Source: Undaria pinnatifida | Lineage: Eukaryota > Sar > Phaeophyceae > Laminariales > Alariaceae | Direction of reading: 5' to 3' | NCBI GenBank assembly: GCA_012845835.1 | Contig: JABAKD010000015.1 | Location: 4,039,778-4,103,777, forward strand | DNA: 64,000 bases | In this document: one piece after another, positions 21,180 to 32,743 of the stretch | Layout: each line of letters opens with the position of its first letter | Numbering within the stretch: position 1 is the stretch's first letter | Program-made: the position numbers and the translations under genes | Notes under the pieces: generated by a model | Database searches by the model: none | What the model was told of the DNA's origin: nothing | The model's input: the letters and a program-made list of their open reading frames with translations, nothing else

Positions 21180-21950
21180 ATGAAGTGTCCCGCCCGCCCC
21201 CGCCCCTCCCCTCCGATCCCTCTTGTTCAAACGCCCCACCTAAATCAAAATCTGCCAGAGTGCCAAACACTACCAGCTACTGGTAGCTGATATCACCTCA
21301 TTATCTTTCTAGCCATCCATGCCATAGCTCCAACTCATTTCCACCCCCGCCCCCCCGCCCCCCTCCCCTCTTTTTCCCCCGTTCCTTCTTGTTCAAACGC
21401 CCCACCTATAATTGAAATCGGCCAGAGTAATAAACACTTCTACGCAATTGATATCACGTCATTATCTTTCTAGCCACCCATGACGTGCAGCTCTAACCCG
21501 CCCTCCCCCCAACGCCCCCTCCTTCCCCACCACCCACACCATCGCCTAGACCTAGCACCACGCGTATAGCAAGCCCCTACATCTATGCGACCTAACCCTG
21601 TTAAAAACCCTCTCCCCCCCCCCCCAACCCTTTTTTCCCCCTCTTTTCCCCGCTCTCTTGCTCAAACGCCCCACCTAAAATCGAAATCTGCCAAAGCAAT
21701 AAACACTTCCACGCAGTTCATATCACCTCATTATCTTTCTCGCCATCCATGCCGTTGCTCCAATTCCCCGCCCCCCAGCACCCCCCCCCCCTCCTTCCCC
21801 ACCACCCGCACCATCGCCTAGACCTAGCACCACGCGTATAGCAAGCCCCTACATCCATGCGACCTAAAGCTCTTAAAAATCCTTTTGCCTTAACCCCCCC
21901 CCCACCCCTTCGAACACTCCGCCCTCTCCTCACTGGTTGTACGACTTAAA
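21180..21950. repeat. C-rich tandem section of block copy 1
   Basis: About four imperfect ~220-bp units contain CTTGTTCAAACGCCCCACCT or a variant, GAAATC(T/G)GCC, AATAAACACTTC, ATCACNTCATTATCTTTCT, CCTAGCACCACGCGTATAGC and a homopolymer C run. Related units recur at 62110-63050. Strand asymmetry is extreme (C-rich on +), and the C runs could form G-quadruplex structures on the other strand. Confidence 0.7.
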
Positions 21951-21959
21951 GGAAATACA

Positions 21960-22489
21960 TGATAAACTGGTGCATTCCTTCCAAAACCGTCAGATTTGTC
22001 CCCTTAAAAAGGATTTTTATAGTTTCCACGCACAGATTGAGTTGCCCCGCCCGCCCCCCCCCCGCTACCTCTTGTTCAAACCCAGGCCCCCACTTTGGTG
22101 AAATTGGAAAATCACTTGGATTCAGTACAAGCTGGGCCGGCCTGAAGACCCGCAATCGCTTAGACGGACTTTTTTCAGCCGTTTTTACGAATTTGGACTT
22201 GAAACTTGGTAGCTGCTCCCACGAGAGAGTAGGAAAAGCGCAGGCGCTGGAATTTTTCCAATCAGAGCTAATTTAGATCAAATACAGCAAATTAGCGGCG
22301 TGAAGAAGACTTGCCCAACTGTAAAATCGACTGAAAAAAGTATCGCAGATCGAGCTAAAAATTAGTGTACACGTGCGTGGTGGCACTGCGAGAGGGCGGG
22401 CCGTCGTTGCAAGGCTCAATTCATCTTCTACCAAGAGTTGTCGCCTCGTCAAGATTTCGTGTAGTGCGCAAGTTAACTGCGCAACCGCT
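21960..22489. other. No gene seen
   Basis: Begins with TTTGTCCCCTTAAAAAGGAT and TATAGTTTCCACGCACAGA, which belong to the composite block. The remainder to 22489 has no open frame with recognisable content. Confidence 0.4.
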
Positions 22490-22800
22490 GGAATATCAAG
22501 ACGCGCCGCTCAATTTTACGAGTTGGGACCTGAAATTGTGACACGTTATTTGGAAGAACCCCCCCGAGACATTTAAAGATCTTTTGTGTTTTGATATTTT
22601 TTGGTCAAGATACCACCACAAAAATTATTTCCGCACATTGAAAATCGCAGCAAAGTTAGCGAAAAAATAAAGGATCTTCTTTGAATGTCTCGGGAGAGGT
22701 TGTTCCAAATAACGTGTCAAAATTTCAGGTCCCAACTCGTAAAATTGAGTGGCGCGTTTCGATATTGGCGCTATACGGAAATGTTGCCCGGCCCAGCGTA
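22490..22800. repeat. Fold-back element with ~110-bp arms
   Basis: The left arm (CGCCGCTCAATTTTACGAG, GGGACCTGAAATT, ACACGTTATTTGGAA, GAGACATTTAAAGATC) is the inverted complement of the right arm (GATCTTCTTTGAATGTCTC, TTCCAAATAACGTGT, AATTTCAGGTCCC, CTCGTAAAATTGAG). About 80 bp separates them. There is no coding content and no obvious target duplication. The arms have drifted and differ at several positions. Confidence 0.7.
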
Positions 22801-23614
22801 AGGAATCTAGATTACTCACGAGTAGTTCAAGTATTGGGAAGCCAAGGGTTTCAGTACGAATCATGTGGATCTTTCAATAGCGATTATAATATTTAAATGG
22901 GCCAATCAGAGGATAGGAATAAGTAGGTGCGGTAATACGGGGCGGTACAACAACCTGAATGAGCGTAGAAAGGAGTCCGAGCTACGATTAGCAAGGACAG
23001 AGAGATTATCTACCAGGAGTATGTGGGAAATTGTACAGCAGTAGGCCAACAAACAGCAGTGCTCTCGTAGATACCCTTGCAGAATAGAGCTGATTCAGAG
23101 AGTCGTTGCCAGCAGGAGACATGAGAAGCTAGAATGGGATGTCTGGAAGCTAGACTGCTCGCACGGGACAGCTTTGTCAGGCAAGGTGAGGCACCCGTTG
23201 AGTACCTCATCTTTTAGGAAGAGTATAATCGAAGCAAACTGAGTGCGCCGCGCAGCAGGGTCACCGCCCCCCCCCTCTGTCAGTGCACCTCGTCTCCCTA
23301 TCTCATCCAACCAGAAGTAATAATAAAGACGATAAAAATAACCTTGCGCCTTGAACTGTGAGTTACTGCAAGAGAGAGGAGAATCGGTTCATTTGGGTGA
23401 CGGTAATTGCATCACAGATCTCCGGATTTAGTGACGATCAGCCCCGCAATAACCACCTTTCACCACACCACGCCTTTAAAAAATCCGCCCTCCCCTCACC
23501 GGTTATACGACCTACAGGATACACTTGATAAACTGATACATTTCCTTCCACAGCTGTCAGATTTTGTTCCCGTCAAAAACGGGTTTTATAGTTTCCGCAC
23601 ACAGACTGACTAAC
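22801..23614. other. No gene seen; partial similarity to 55.6 kb
   Basis: A short stretch near 23030 (CAGCAGTAGGCCAACAAACAGCAGT spaced over 25 bp) resembles one near 55668-55692, which hints at another dispersed repeat. From about 23510 the sequence returns to the composite block. No coding support. Confidence 0.35.
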
Positions 23615-23859
23615 GACGCGTGCTACGATAGAGGCGCACCACTTTTTTTCCGAGGTTCCTCGATTTGGGAGGTTAAGACCTCTTCCAAAAACTGACTAAA
23701 AATTAAACTGCTACCGGATGAAAAAAATCCTACGGATTAGGTATACAACGAGCATCATGAAAAACAAATGGCGTGTTACCGACGATTTTGGGTCAAGGAG
23801 CCCCGTCATTCAGAAAACGTTTCGCCAAAAAAAGGTATACCTCTATCGTTGCACGCGTC
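23615..23859. mobile_element. MITE copy 2, 245 bp
   Basis: The ends GACGCGTGCTACGATAGAGG and CCTCTATCGTTGCACGCGTC are inverted repeats. The target duplication TAAC lies at 23611-23614 and 23860-23863. The unoccupied site CCTAACATCACCC occurs once at 63212 in block copy 2. Together with the copy at 4329-4567 this defines the family. Confidence 0.9.
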
Positions 23860-23863
23860 TAAC

Positions 23864-24045
23864 ATCACCCTGTTGACCCTGATAAGCTACACCGTAGTTC
23901 CAAGGGGAGTCGCCGACCTATATCCTTAATGAGGACACACAAAGCGTAATACGCGCGATCGGAGTATCACACACAGCGTGCAAAGACGAGTTTCGACAAA
24001 ATCTTTGATCTCACAGCTGGAGTGTATTTTTATTTTTATAATAAC
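23864..24045 (+). repeat. R5 repeat, copy in block 1
   Basis: Shares CCTGTTGACCCTGAT, GGGGAGTCGCCGACCTAT, GGACACACAA, GCGCGATCGGAGTATCACAC and TCTCACAGCTGGAGTGTATT with copies at 41678-41941, 46568-46831 (reverse) and 63120-63395, and a fragment at 62530-62630. The 5' part of this copy is interrupted by MITE copy 2. Confidence 0.8.
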
Positions 24046-24305
24046 ACGTGGAGAGAAACCCCAACATCGAAGAAGGTACACGCCATGAGACAGGACTCAC
24101 GGAGGAGCCTGTTGTAGAGTTCCTTTGCACACAACGTTCAACCCGCTCGCGTCCAAGCCCAACAACTTTCAAGCTCTGACGCACGCATAAAGGTTCCACG
24201 AATACGCCGTTGCACAAATTTGCAGGTCAAAGACAGCACCCCAGCTCAAGAGGCAGGAACCAAACACTCTTGCTCTGAAAAACGCACAAAAAAAAGCAAC
24301 CCCAA

Positions 24306-24516
24306 CGTGGATACCAGTCCCTATTCCCTAGATCGTTCCGCCTCCTTATCACTATGATCCTTCAAGATCATCCTGGCTCCTCGAGGCAGACTATGATGTG
24401 TTTCCTCATCGTCGACCCTCGAGCGTGCGGTTGCGCGCATAACCCACTTCGGTGTGTCTCCACACTAACACCTCCATCAGAGAAAGAGAAACCTGCGAAG
24501 GGACTACCGTCTCACA
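24306..24516 (+). repeat. 5' LTR of the gypsy element
   Basis: A 211-bp LTR ending CTCACA. The first base is C where LTR 2 has the expected T. It is followed by AT and then the primer site TGGCGTCG, whose complement ends CGACGCCA as a tRNA 3' end would. Confidence 0.88.
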
Positions 24517-24912
24517 ATTGGCGTCGAGGCAGTGAAGCTCGGTCGGTGCTAGCAACCCGACCGAGAAGAGCGGGTAAGCTTCATTTAAAAAACCCCGCAC
24601 ATTTGTCCCGCTTGCCATATGGCAGACGGGACAGACCCCCCTGGTCCCGGGAATAGTCGTGCGGACGTAAACGCCCTTTCCCCACGTCAAGAGGGAGGTG
24701 GCCTTCCCTCACGTGGGCAGTCTGAATCAAGACCGGCAGGAACAAGAAGTTGAAGAAGAAGACTACTTCAGCCCCGTGAGTCGTCACCTGGTCAAGACTC
24801 ATCTGAAGAAGAGCTGAGGCGACACCGCTATGGTCGCCACCGTAGTCGTAGTGGGCGTCACCACCGCCAGTCGTTCTCCCCCGTAAGGAAAGGAGCAGCT
24901 GGTGAAGTCTCG

Positions 24913-25605
24913 TTGGCCCATCACATGGTCAGTAGTCCCCCACAACAGCAGTCGCTCGTCAGCGAAAGTAATACTGCTGAGTTGAATGAACTGCTTGATA
25001 GGTCGTTAACTGAGGAAGGAGATACAAGCAACAGTGCTGACCTGTTGTCTACTTTGACGGGTAGAGTACAACTAACTCCGTCTGAATCAAGCAGCCTAAA
25101 AATAGGTAGTTCAGTCCCGTCTGTATCATCTGTAAACACGAGGATAACAATGTCTGACTTCGGTGCTATCTCCAAGTTTTCGGGAAACGAAAACGACGAG
25201 AATAGTATCCTCAATGTCATGTTGCAGTATGAAGCGTTCGTCACTGCGTCGTTAAAGTCACGTCCCGGCGTCACCGAGGACATGATAGACGACCTTCTCA
25301 TAACGTACTTCATCTTCGTGTTGAAGGACGAAGCTATCCAGTTTTATACTCAGCCAGTAGGAGGTCAGGTTCCATGGAGACGTAGTGCCGATGGAGATCG
25401 GCAACTGTCGGATACAGAAAACAGCGCAAAACCGACCTCATGGTCGGAAATGAAAACTGCTTTTGAAGCGTCGTACTTGTCAGCAGACGCTCTAGCACGC
25501 TCAGTAGAGCGGATAGTCACTCTGACTCAGGGTCCAAATGAATCAGTCACGTCATATGTAAACCGTCTCCGAGACAGTTTTAACAATTTGAACCGTCAAG
25601 TTTAA
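24913..25605 (+). pseudogene. gag fragment of the gypsy element
   Basis: A 230-aa frame. The Ser/Gln-rich N-terminus is followed by a retrotransposon gag-type helical region: the stretch MSDFGAISKFSG, then SWSEMKTAFEASYL and ARSVERIVTLTQ, then ESVTSYVNRLRDSFNNL. A stop follows NRQV. Downstream frames to about 26080 continue gag with frame changes, and a degenerate knuckle (CTARDKSSH) lacks the full CCHC set. Confidence 0.7.
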
Positions 25606-26498
25606 AAACAACATGTACAGCCTGTAGAAGCTTTGCAGATCGGAATTTTGAGCGTGGGTCACGCCCAGAAATTCTGGAACTACAACGCATTGGCCAATAC
25701 TGTAAGTCAATGCAGCAGGCAGTCGATAGGGCCCAGCGTAGTGCTGCGTCCCTAGCAGCAGTCGATGGCACAGTCAGTGCCATGTCATGGTCGACTGTTG
25801 CGCGCGGTCGTTCTAGAGCTCAGGTGCGAGCAGTACGTGGCCCTGAGAGTCGTCTTGAGCGTAAACGCTCACACAGTGGTTCTCTTAAGAACCACGGTTC
25901 AGCAGCAGCAGCATCTCACTTGTCCAATTCGAAGATGCCTGCAGCTAAGTCGTCTACGTCTAGGTTGAACATCACGCGTGATTACTCACCCTGTTCAATA
26001 TCAGGGTGCACGGCTAGAGATAAGTCCAGTCACGCCAGTAATGATTATTTAACCACCCTCTGTTTGGGGAGGCTAACCTAGCCCGGTATCGGGAGAGGAG
26101 AGCTCGCCGTCAGAAGTCCACCTAACGGTGCCCAGTTTGGAAGGCGTTCTCTCAGTTGGGAGATTGTTTAGGGTTTCCCCCCAGATCGATCGTCCATCGG
26201 TTTCTGTAAGGTCGGGGAACCCGAGGGACGACATAGGGAAGCACGTGCTTTCCAAGTCGATTACCCTCGAAGGTATGCCCATCTGTGATGAGACAAGTAA
26301 GGATACTGCAGTCGTAGATTTCCCCTGTAAGTAAGCGTGTGCGTTTTGCAGACAGAGTACCTGGTAGGTCGTTGGTTGACATGTGTCCAGCAGACCCTCA
26401 CGTAGGCAATCCGTAGGCGGATTTTTTATTGCCAGTACCTAGTGAATCCGTATCTAGGGATGTAGGTAATAAGCAGGTCGATTCTTCGTTGCCAGTGA

Positions 26499-27107
26499 TT
26501 GATAACTCTTGTGTCTATGAATGTCAATGAAGACTGCCCCGATCACGAAGCGAGCAGTACTCATAAGATCAATAAGCACGAAGAATGGTACGCCTGTGCT
26601 GTATCGCGTCGTACGCGATCGCCGCTTACGCTTGCTTTCTCGTCTCATCGCGTTCATATATGTGGACGTGTTGGAAGCTTCGAGGTGCCTCGTGTCACTG
26701 TTGACACGGCAAGCGATGTTCCATTTGTGGCTTTTTCATTTGTGAAACGCCACCCTATCTTGAAAAATGAACCTATACATGCCATCCCACCTGCTGTGCT
26801 CACGTTGAAAGCCGCAAATGGATCAGTGATGGAAATACTAGGGTCCATTCGCTTTGATTTACAACTGGGGGATGTCACTCGCCCAGTAGAAGCGCTTGTG
26901 ATTTCATCGTTACGTCCTGATGATATCCTGTTAGATAACAGCGTCATGTCTTTATTCGGTGCGAAACTTGACTGGAAAAATCAGTGCTTCACTTTTCACT
27001 CAAGTGAAACAACTATACCCGCTGTTCATCGTGTTGATTCAAGTACCACTGGATCATCAATTTCCCCAGCAGGAGTAACCTCTGTCTGTCGCATCCGTCC
27101 ATGCTGA
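26499..27107 (+). pseudogene. Retropepsin-like protease fragment of the gypsy element
   Basis: The frame contains VDTASDVPFV at about 26700 in place of the usual D-T/S-G motif, so the catalytic Gly is replaced by Ala. It is followed by typical retropepsin strands: VLTLKAANGS, VEALVISSLRPDDILLD. It is isolated from gag and RT by stops. Confidence 0.65.
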
Positions 27108-27650
27108 CTTTGAGGCTATCCCTGCTTGTCTAAAATCCTGTTCTTACTTACCAGAAGGAACTGAGGCATCGGTTGTTGTCATCACCGATACTAAACCTTC
27201 GGTTGATACTGACGTCGTATTAGAACCTCGTATGGTATCTCAATCCGAATTCTCCGACGATGTTGGAACAAAAAAAATCCAACATTTCGAACGTGTTGTT
27301 GTTGCACGTACGGTAGCAACATGGCGTGCAGCGGATGGGTCCGTCTGGTTGCAAATCGCCATTCCGTCTACGCGCGGTGTCACTATACCAGCGCATCTAG
27401 CACTTGCTCTCTTGTCAACAGCCAGTGTGACGGATACACCTGAAATACGGATAAGTGCGGTAGCCGCATCACCCAAATAAAGATGACCTAGCAGCTGCGC
27501 GAGAAGCACTAGAGCCAGCCCTTGCTAAAGCACTTGCTGACACTACTTTCTCACCCGAACAAGTTTCGGAGGTTATAAACCTATGCGCAAAATACCGCCC
27601 AGTCTTTTCGTTGCATGCGGAGGAGTTAGGCTGTTGTAAAATAGCCGAAG

Positions 27651-28330
27651 CTACATCACTCGTCCGGTTGATCGTGCGCCGTACCGTACCTCACCCCGCC
27701 TTCAAAAACAAATCGATGATCAAGTCGACAAGTTACTGAAGCAGGGAATAATAGAGGAACGCACAAGAGCTTGGGGTGGTCCTGTTACTATTGTCAGCAA
27801 AGCCGATGGGTCACCACGGTTCTGTGTTGACTACCGTAGAACTCTTAACCATTATCTCGTCCGAAAAACATGGCCCATGCCCAACATCCAAACTCATCCC
27901 GACTTTGTGGGTGGAGCCAAGTTCATCACAGTAGCCGACCTCCAGAGTGCTTTTCATCAGCTTCCTGTTGCTGACTCGGACATCGAATCAACTGCTTTTG
28001 TTACAGCTAAAGGCACGTACTGCTTTAAACGAATGCCGTTCGGAGTTTGTAACGCACCCTGGTTGTATCACCATATGATGTCGCTCGCTCTTGGTGATAC
28101 TGGTTCAGCCAGTGGTATTTTGTGTTATACTGAATATTAAAAGCTTGTTCATCTACGTGGGAAGCACATCTGTTGTTGCTCGAACGCATGTTTTCAGCTT
28201 TACAAGCAGCTGTTTGACGTTAAAACCGTTCAAGTTACAGTTCGGTTCGAAACAAGTTAAATACTGGTATTTAGGTCATATCATATCGGAACATGGTGTA
28301 TCACTATTGGCGATGACCGTATTAAAGCCA
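27651..28330 (+). pseudogene. Reverse transcriptase of the gypsy element, catalytic motif lost
   Basis: Recognisable RT blocks are PYRTSPRLQKQIDDQV, GIIEERTRAWGGPV, FCVDYRRTLN, ITVADLQSAFHQLPV and CFKRMPFGVCNAPW. The expected YxDD box at about 28128 reads CYTEY followed by a stop, so both catalytic aspartates of that motif are gone. Downstream thumb/connection sequence continues in other frames. The enzyme cannot be functional as written. Confidence 0.85.
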
Positions 28331-28338
28331 TTAGTGAT

Positions 28339-29141
28339 TTGCCAGACCCGAAGAATAGCAAGGAACTACGTTCTTTATTGGGCACGCTCAATTTCGTACG
28401 CCGGTTTGAACCAGAATATGCTGAAGTTACAGCACCTCTGGTCGAGCTTACCAAAAAGCAGTGTAAGCAACGGCGGAAATTCGAGAAACACTGGGGAACA
28501 ACTCAATCTGAAGCAGTAACCCGGATTAATAAGTTGTTATCTTCCCCACCAGTATCACATTCCCCGATTATTCTTGAGAGTTTATCGTACATGTAGATGC
28601 AAGTGAAGCAGGAGTCGGAGCATTCTTAGCCCAAAACGCCACCGAAGGATCTGATAAACCAGACCTAGAAGTCATTGCCTACTTTAGTAGACGTTTTACG
28701 AAAGGACCAAAACATTATAATTCAGCAACGATGAAAGAGTGTTGTGGAGTAGTCCTCGCTCTGCAACATTGGCGTCCGTACCTTTGGGGCAAACATATTA
28801 AATGCGTCACCGACCACGCTGCTCTCAGGCATCTATATTATGTGCAAGACACGTCCAACATGTTAACACGATGGGCTATTGCCTTGCAAAGTTTCGATTT
28901 TACAGTCGAGCATAAGCCGGGAAAATTACACGTAGTAAAGGACACTTTATCCCGACTGTTTGGCGATATACCAGAGGACACAACCCAAGCAAAGACGTCT
29001 CTTTCTGATGTGTTGCCGTCGCAGCCCAGGTTAGCCTCTATCTGTCGCAATGTACCACAAGATGGGCAACCCTATCGCCCACCAACTCCACGTGCGTATG
29101 AGGTACATTCTAATTATCTGAAAGAATTCTGTCTAGTCTAG
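28339..29141 (+). pseudogene. RT connection and RNase H of the gypsy element
   Basis: Begins with the connection segment SKELRSLLGTLNFVRRF and continues after a frame change at about 28580 with RNase H motifs: HVDASEAGVGAFLAQ, MKECCGVVLALQHW, CVTDHAALRHL and KDTLSRLF. The acidic residues D, E, D and D are all visible in the RNase H part. The frame ends at 29141. Confidence 0.85.
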
Positions 29142-29239
29142 AGTGATCGGGAATTGTTTGCGAGTATTGTATCAGTTTTTCCTACATTAGACCCGGAGAA
29201 GTTAATAGAAGGGCAGAAATCAGAATTTGGACCATACTT

Positions 29240-30493
29240 CAAGTTTTGAAATGACTCAATTAGTGGTGCCGTCGGCATTTCGCTCTCATAATGCAAGCAT
29301 GTCATGACCTTCCAGCGTCTGGTGGTTACCTGGCATTTAAAGCGACGCTTAATAGAGTTCGAGACCGTTACTGGTGGCCCACAATGCAAGGTGATATACA
29401 ATCCTATTGCACTAAATGTGATGCCTGCCAACGCCGGAAGACTCTACACCGCCGACCACCGTTACCAACAGGTCATGTACTAGTAGAGCGACCATTTCAA
29501 CGAGTTGCTATCGATCTTGTGGAATATAAAACAGTTTCACAAGGTTGCAAATATGTGTTGTCGGTAATCGACCATCTGACACGTTCTGATATTCTCGCAG
29601 CAATCCCGAACAAAGAAGCGACTAGGATAGCACGTACCCTTGTGGACCGAGTGCTTTTATGTATTCGGAGTACCAGAGTTACTACATTCCGATATGGGAA
29701 AATAATTTTAAAATCAGCTTGTTGAAGAGCTGCAAACCGTTTTCGGTTATAAGAAAACTCGTACTACACCATATAGGCCACAACGTAATTCAGTTTTAGA
29801 GAGAGTGCACAGTACCATGTATAACATGTTAGCAATGTACTGTGATATGGCTCACGACGATTGGGCTCAACTCTTACCATTCGTTCAAATGGCACACAAT
29901 ACTGCTTATAATAATACACTCCAGGAGACACCGCACTATCTCATATTTGGTCACATGCCCACGCTCCCCATCGACGTTATCATGGGAATGCCTCAGGCGG
30001 ACATACCTGAATCAGCATTACAGTACACTCACAAAACGGTCGACAATTTGCAGTTTGCATACGAGTTAGCAAGGAAAAATCTGTGTGAACGCGCTGATGT
30101 GATGCTCAAGCAGCATCGAATGCAGACTTACGATATCAACAGTTTCAGCGTGGTGACTTAGTGTTGGTTCATCAACCGCATAATGCCCAAGATGACCCCA
30201 ATAACAAATTGCTAAGTCCTTGGCGCGGCCCGTACCAAGTTCGCCATCAATTGTCGCCGGTCGTCTACCGAGTATCGAAAGATGGCGATTCAGCTGAAAC
30301 ATCAGTACATTTAGGCAGGATGAAACCGTACCACCAACGCAGTGTGCTCGCAGATCCTCATTTCAGGGAAATCAACGAAATGTTTTCGGGAACTAAATTA
30401 CCAATGCCAAATTTAGATGAGGAAACCTCCCCAATTTGCATTGGCTCAAGAACAGTAGAAAGGATTGTTGATCACAAGCGTTCGAGAGGTTGA
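29240..30493 (+). pseudogene. Integrase of the gypsy element
   Basis: A zinc-binding segment with H...ACHD and YCTKCDACQRRK is followed by the core. The first Asp is in RVAIDLVEYK. The second lies in an out-of-frame ELLHSDMGK near 29690, so a frameshift near 29655 separates it. The Glu is in the VLERVHSTM segment at about 29803. A C-terminal GPY/F-type module (SPWRGPYQVRHQLSPVVYRV) follows after a stop at 30161. Frame breaks at about 29655, 29725 and 30161 make it inactive. Confidence 0.85.
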
Positions 30494-31167
30494 TCATTCC
30501 CGTTTAATGTTCAGTTCCGAGTCCGTTTTCGTGGGGAAGGTCCAAATAGCGATGGCTGGTATCACCGTCGCCAAAATCCCCACTGCAGTGAATTTATTCG
30601 CTCATATTTTGCGAGCATTCAGGACGTCCCTCCTTGTCCGCAAACACTAACAACTCCTGCGCCCCCAGTCTAGCAAACCGTCGAGGCAGAACCAACGGTA
30701 CCATCACGTTTGTGCCGCGGTATGAGTTGGATACCAAAGTCGATAATGGGCACGGTAGGTCGTCAACCACCTCTCCGTATCTTATTTTCCTTGTGTAAGG
30801 AAATATGTCAGTTGACATCATCTATGTTCGACGATTGCCGTCGTGGTCAAGCACATTTTTGTATATACAGACTGATCCCCTGTAGACAGTCTGCAAGTCC
30901 GTTGATGGTAATCGTTTTGAGTTAGACATGTTGTGCTCCTGTAAATTGTGGTCAGTGTGAGGAAGATCACATTAGGAGTGAACGGGGACGCCCACGAGCT
31001 CCGAATGCAATATCAACTCACGAAGTTGCTGATGTACATAATACAGAGATGTATGATTCCCATCTGGTCGTTGTCATACACCATATTGTATCATGGTTGT
31101 CGCATATCAGGTTCTGCCCTTGACACAGGCTGAACGTGCGGGGTTTTTTATACAAAGTTGTATCTCA
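30494..31167 (+). other. Degenerate 3' internal region of the gypsy element
   Basis: No domain recognised. Short frames and AT-rich sequence lie between the integrase and the nested DNA transposon. Confidence 0.5.
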
Positions 31168-31962
31168 GGCCATTTCTTATACGGTCGGATTTGTCAGTCG
31201 AAAACGGCCGTTTTCGACTGAAGCCCAAATCGGGCTTTCTTACAAGTACACAGTCCAAAAAAAGCCTTAATTTCGACTCAACTTTTTTCGACTGAGTTTT
31301 CCGACTGGGGGATCCAGTCGAAAAACTTGACTTTTCCGACTGGATCTGTCAGTGGAAAAACTCAGTCGAAAAGGTTTTACACGTGTTTTTTTAACCCATC
31401 GCATCGCTCATCCCACCGCAAAACACACACCCACACGACCACACACCCATACCAGGTACCACACAGCAGTATCATACAACAGCGTCGACGCTGCCTTGGC
31501 TATCACTGCTGTTGCTTCTCGCCGCAAGTCAGCGTGGCGCACTCCTAGCTCCGCTTGCCCGCAGCGTGTATTACACGACAGCAGTAGCGCGCGTTATCGA
31601 TGCCATTTTGCCAACAACGGCTTGTAGCATTGGCGGCTCTCGGCTGAGTGCAACGCCACGAACGTCGCTTTGGCGGCTTTCGGCTGAGCCCAACGCCACC
31701 AACCCGCTTGGATGAAGGCTCGTCGCGCGTGAAGCATGCGTTGCTCGCGAAGAACGCGCGAAGCACAGAGCTGCCAACCGAGTTTCGACTGCCATACAGC
31801 AGTACTCCCTCACACCAACCGCGTCTTCTAAGGAAGAGCACAAAAACTATAAAATCGACTCGACTGGCGATAAGAAGAAGGAACAGAAGAACCCAGTCGA
31901 AAAAAGTCCAGTCGAAAAGGGTCGTTTTCGACTGGCGGAATCCGACTGTATAAGAAATAGCC
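31168..31962. mobile_element. Nested non-autonomous DNA transposon, 795 bp
   Basis: The left end GGCCATTTCTTATACGGTCG and the inverted right end GGCTATTTCTTATACAGTCG extend as ~40-bp imperfect inverted repeats through CAGTCGAAAACG. The ends carry about a dozen copies of a CAGTCGAAAA or TTTTCGACTG word, as expected of subterminal transposase-binding sites. The core has a ~38-bp tandem duplication (GGCGGCTCTCGGCTGAG... and GGCGGCTTTCGGCTGAG...). No transposase is visible, and I cannot define the target duplication (TCA against TCG at most). Confidence 0.8.
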
Positions 31963-32743
31963 TCGGTGCAATAAATAAACGAGGTAAGTTAAATATTGTA
32001 GAGTTAAAAGCTTGACAACTCTAAAAGGTGCCTGTCTGTTTACAGGCATAATACCCCTCAACTCGAACGAGGCTTCTTCGAAGAGTTAACAATTGTTTTA
32101 TCGTTTAGATTGTTATATCTCGACGATAGCACTGAGAGATGTACTATCTTGAGACAAGCTAAGTTTCGATAGTAGTCTGTAACCCCATCATATATACCAT
32201 GGCAATCCCACCATGCTACGCAGCAAGGTGGAGGAGCCGGACCGTGTTTATCAGTATGTCAAAATCTTCATGAAGTACCAAGTGTTGGCAGTCTGAGCAC
32301 ACTTGAAAAAGGTCCTAGGTTGTCAATCGTACTACAAGTCACAACTGCACCCAGCAAAGTCGCGCAAGCTGAGGCCTAGCAGTAAACCTGTTCTCTGAAA
32401 GTTTTGCAGCTAGGTCGTGCTAGCTCTAAACTGTCATTGTCGTTCCCGTAGGAACATATCCAAGGATTGTGTCGCAATTCGACACGTTTCGAAGCAGTGA
32501 TAACATTGTACAGCATGGAAGTTCGTTAAAACTTGAGACGAGTCATAATCATATTTGCGTGGTTCTTATCGACACGAATATGAAGTCATATTGACCAATT
32601 GTTTTACCCGAGTTTCGGACTCTACTGCAAAAATAGCGAAAATCGGCGTATTCCAGGGAATTCATAGGATCCTGTCATCCCAAGTCGACTCTCTTATACA
32701 GGTAAGACGCGCACGTTTGCACATCTGAAAAAGGGGGGGGTGA
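31963..32743. other. Gypsy interior before the 3' LTR, no gene seen
   Basis: AT-rich with no usable frame. It ends in the purine run AAAAAGGGGGGGG that abuts LTR 2 as a polypurine tract. Confidence 0.5.

Larger units (their letters stand above)
19088..24045 (+). repeat. Composite repeat block, copy 1
   Basis: The same series of sequences recurs at about 58325-63395. It runs from GACGCGACATCTACAGGAC, through GCATGATCGCCT and CACATCGGCACGG, to a C-rich tandem section and a GATCTCACAGCTGGAGTGTA tail. The first part is itself a tandem of ~400-bp units (19088-19455 and 20555 onward). Copy 1 has gained the LTR derivative 19456-20554 and the MITE 23615-23859; copy 2 is empty at both points. I see no conserved open frame, so this is either a large non-coding satellite-like repeat or an old non-autonomous element. 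Confidence 0.7.
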
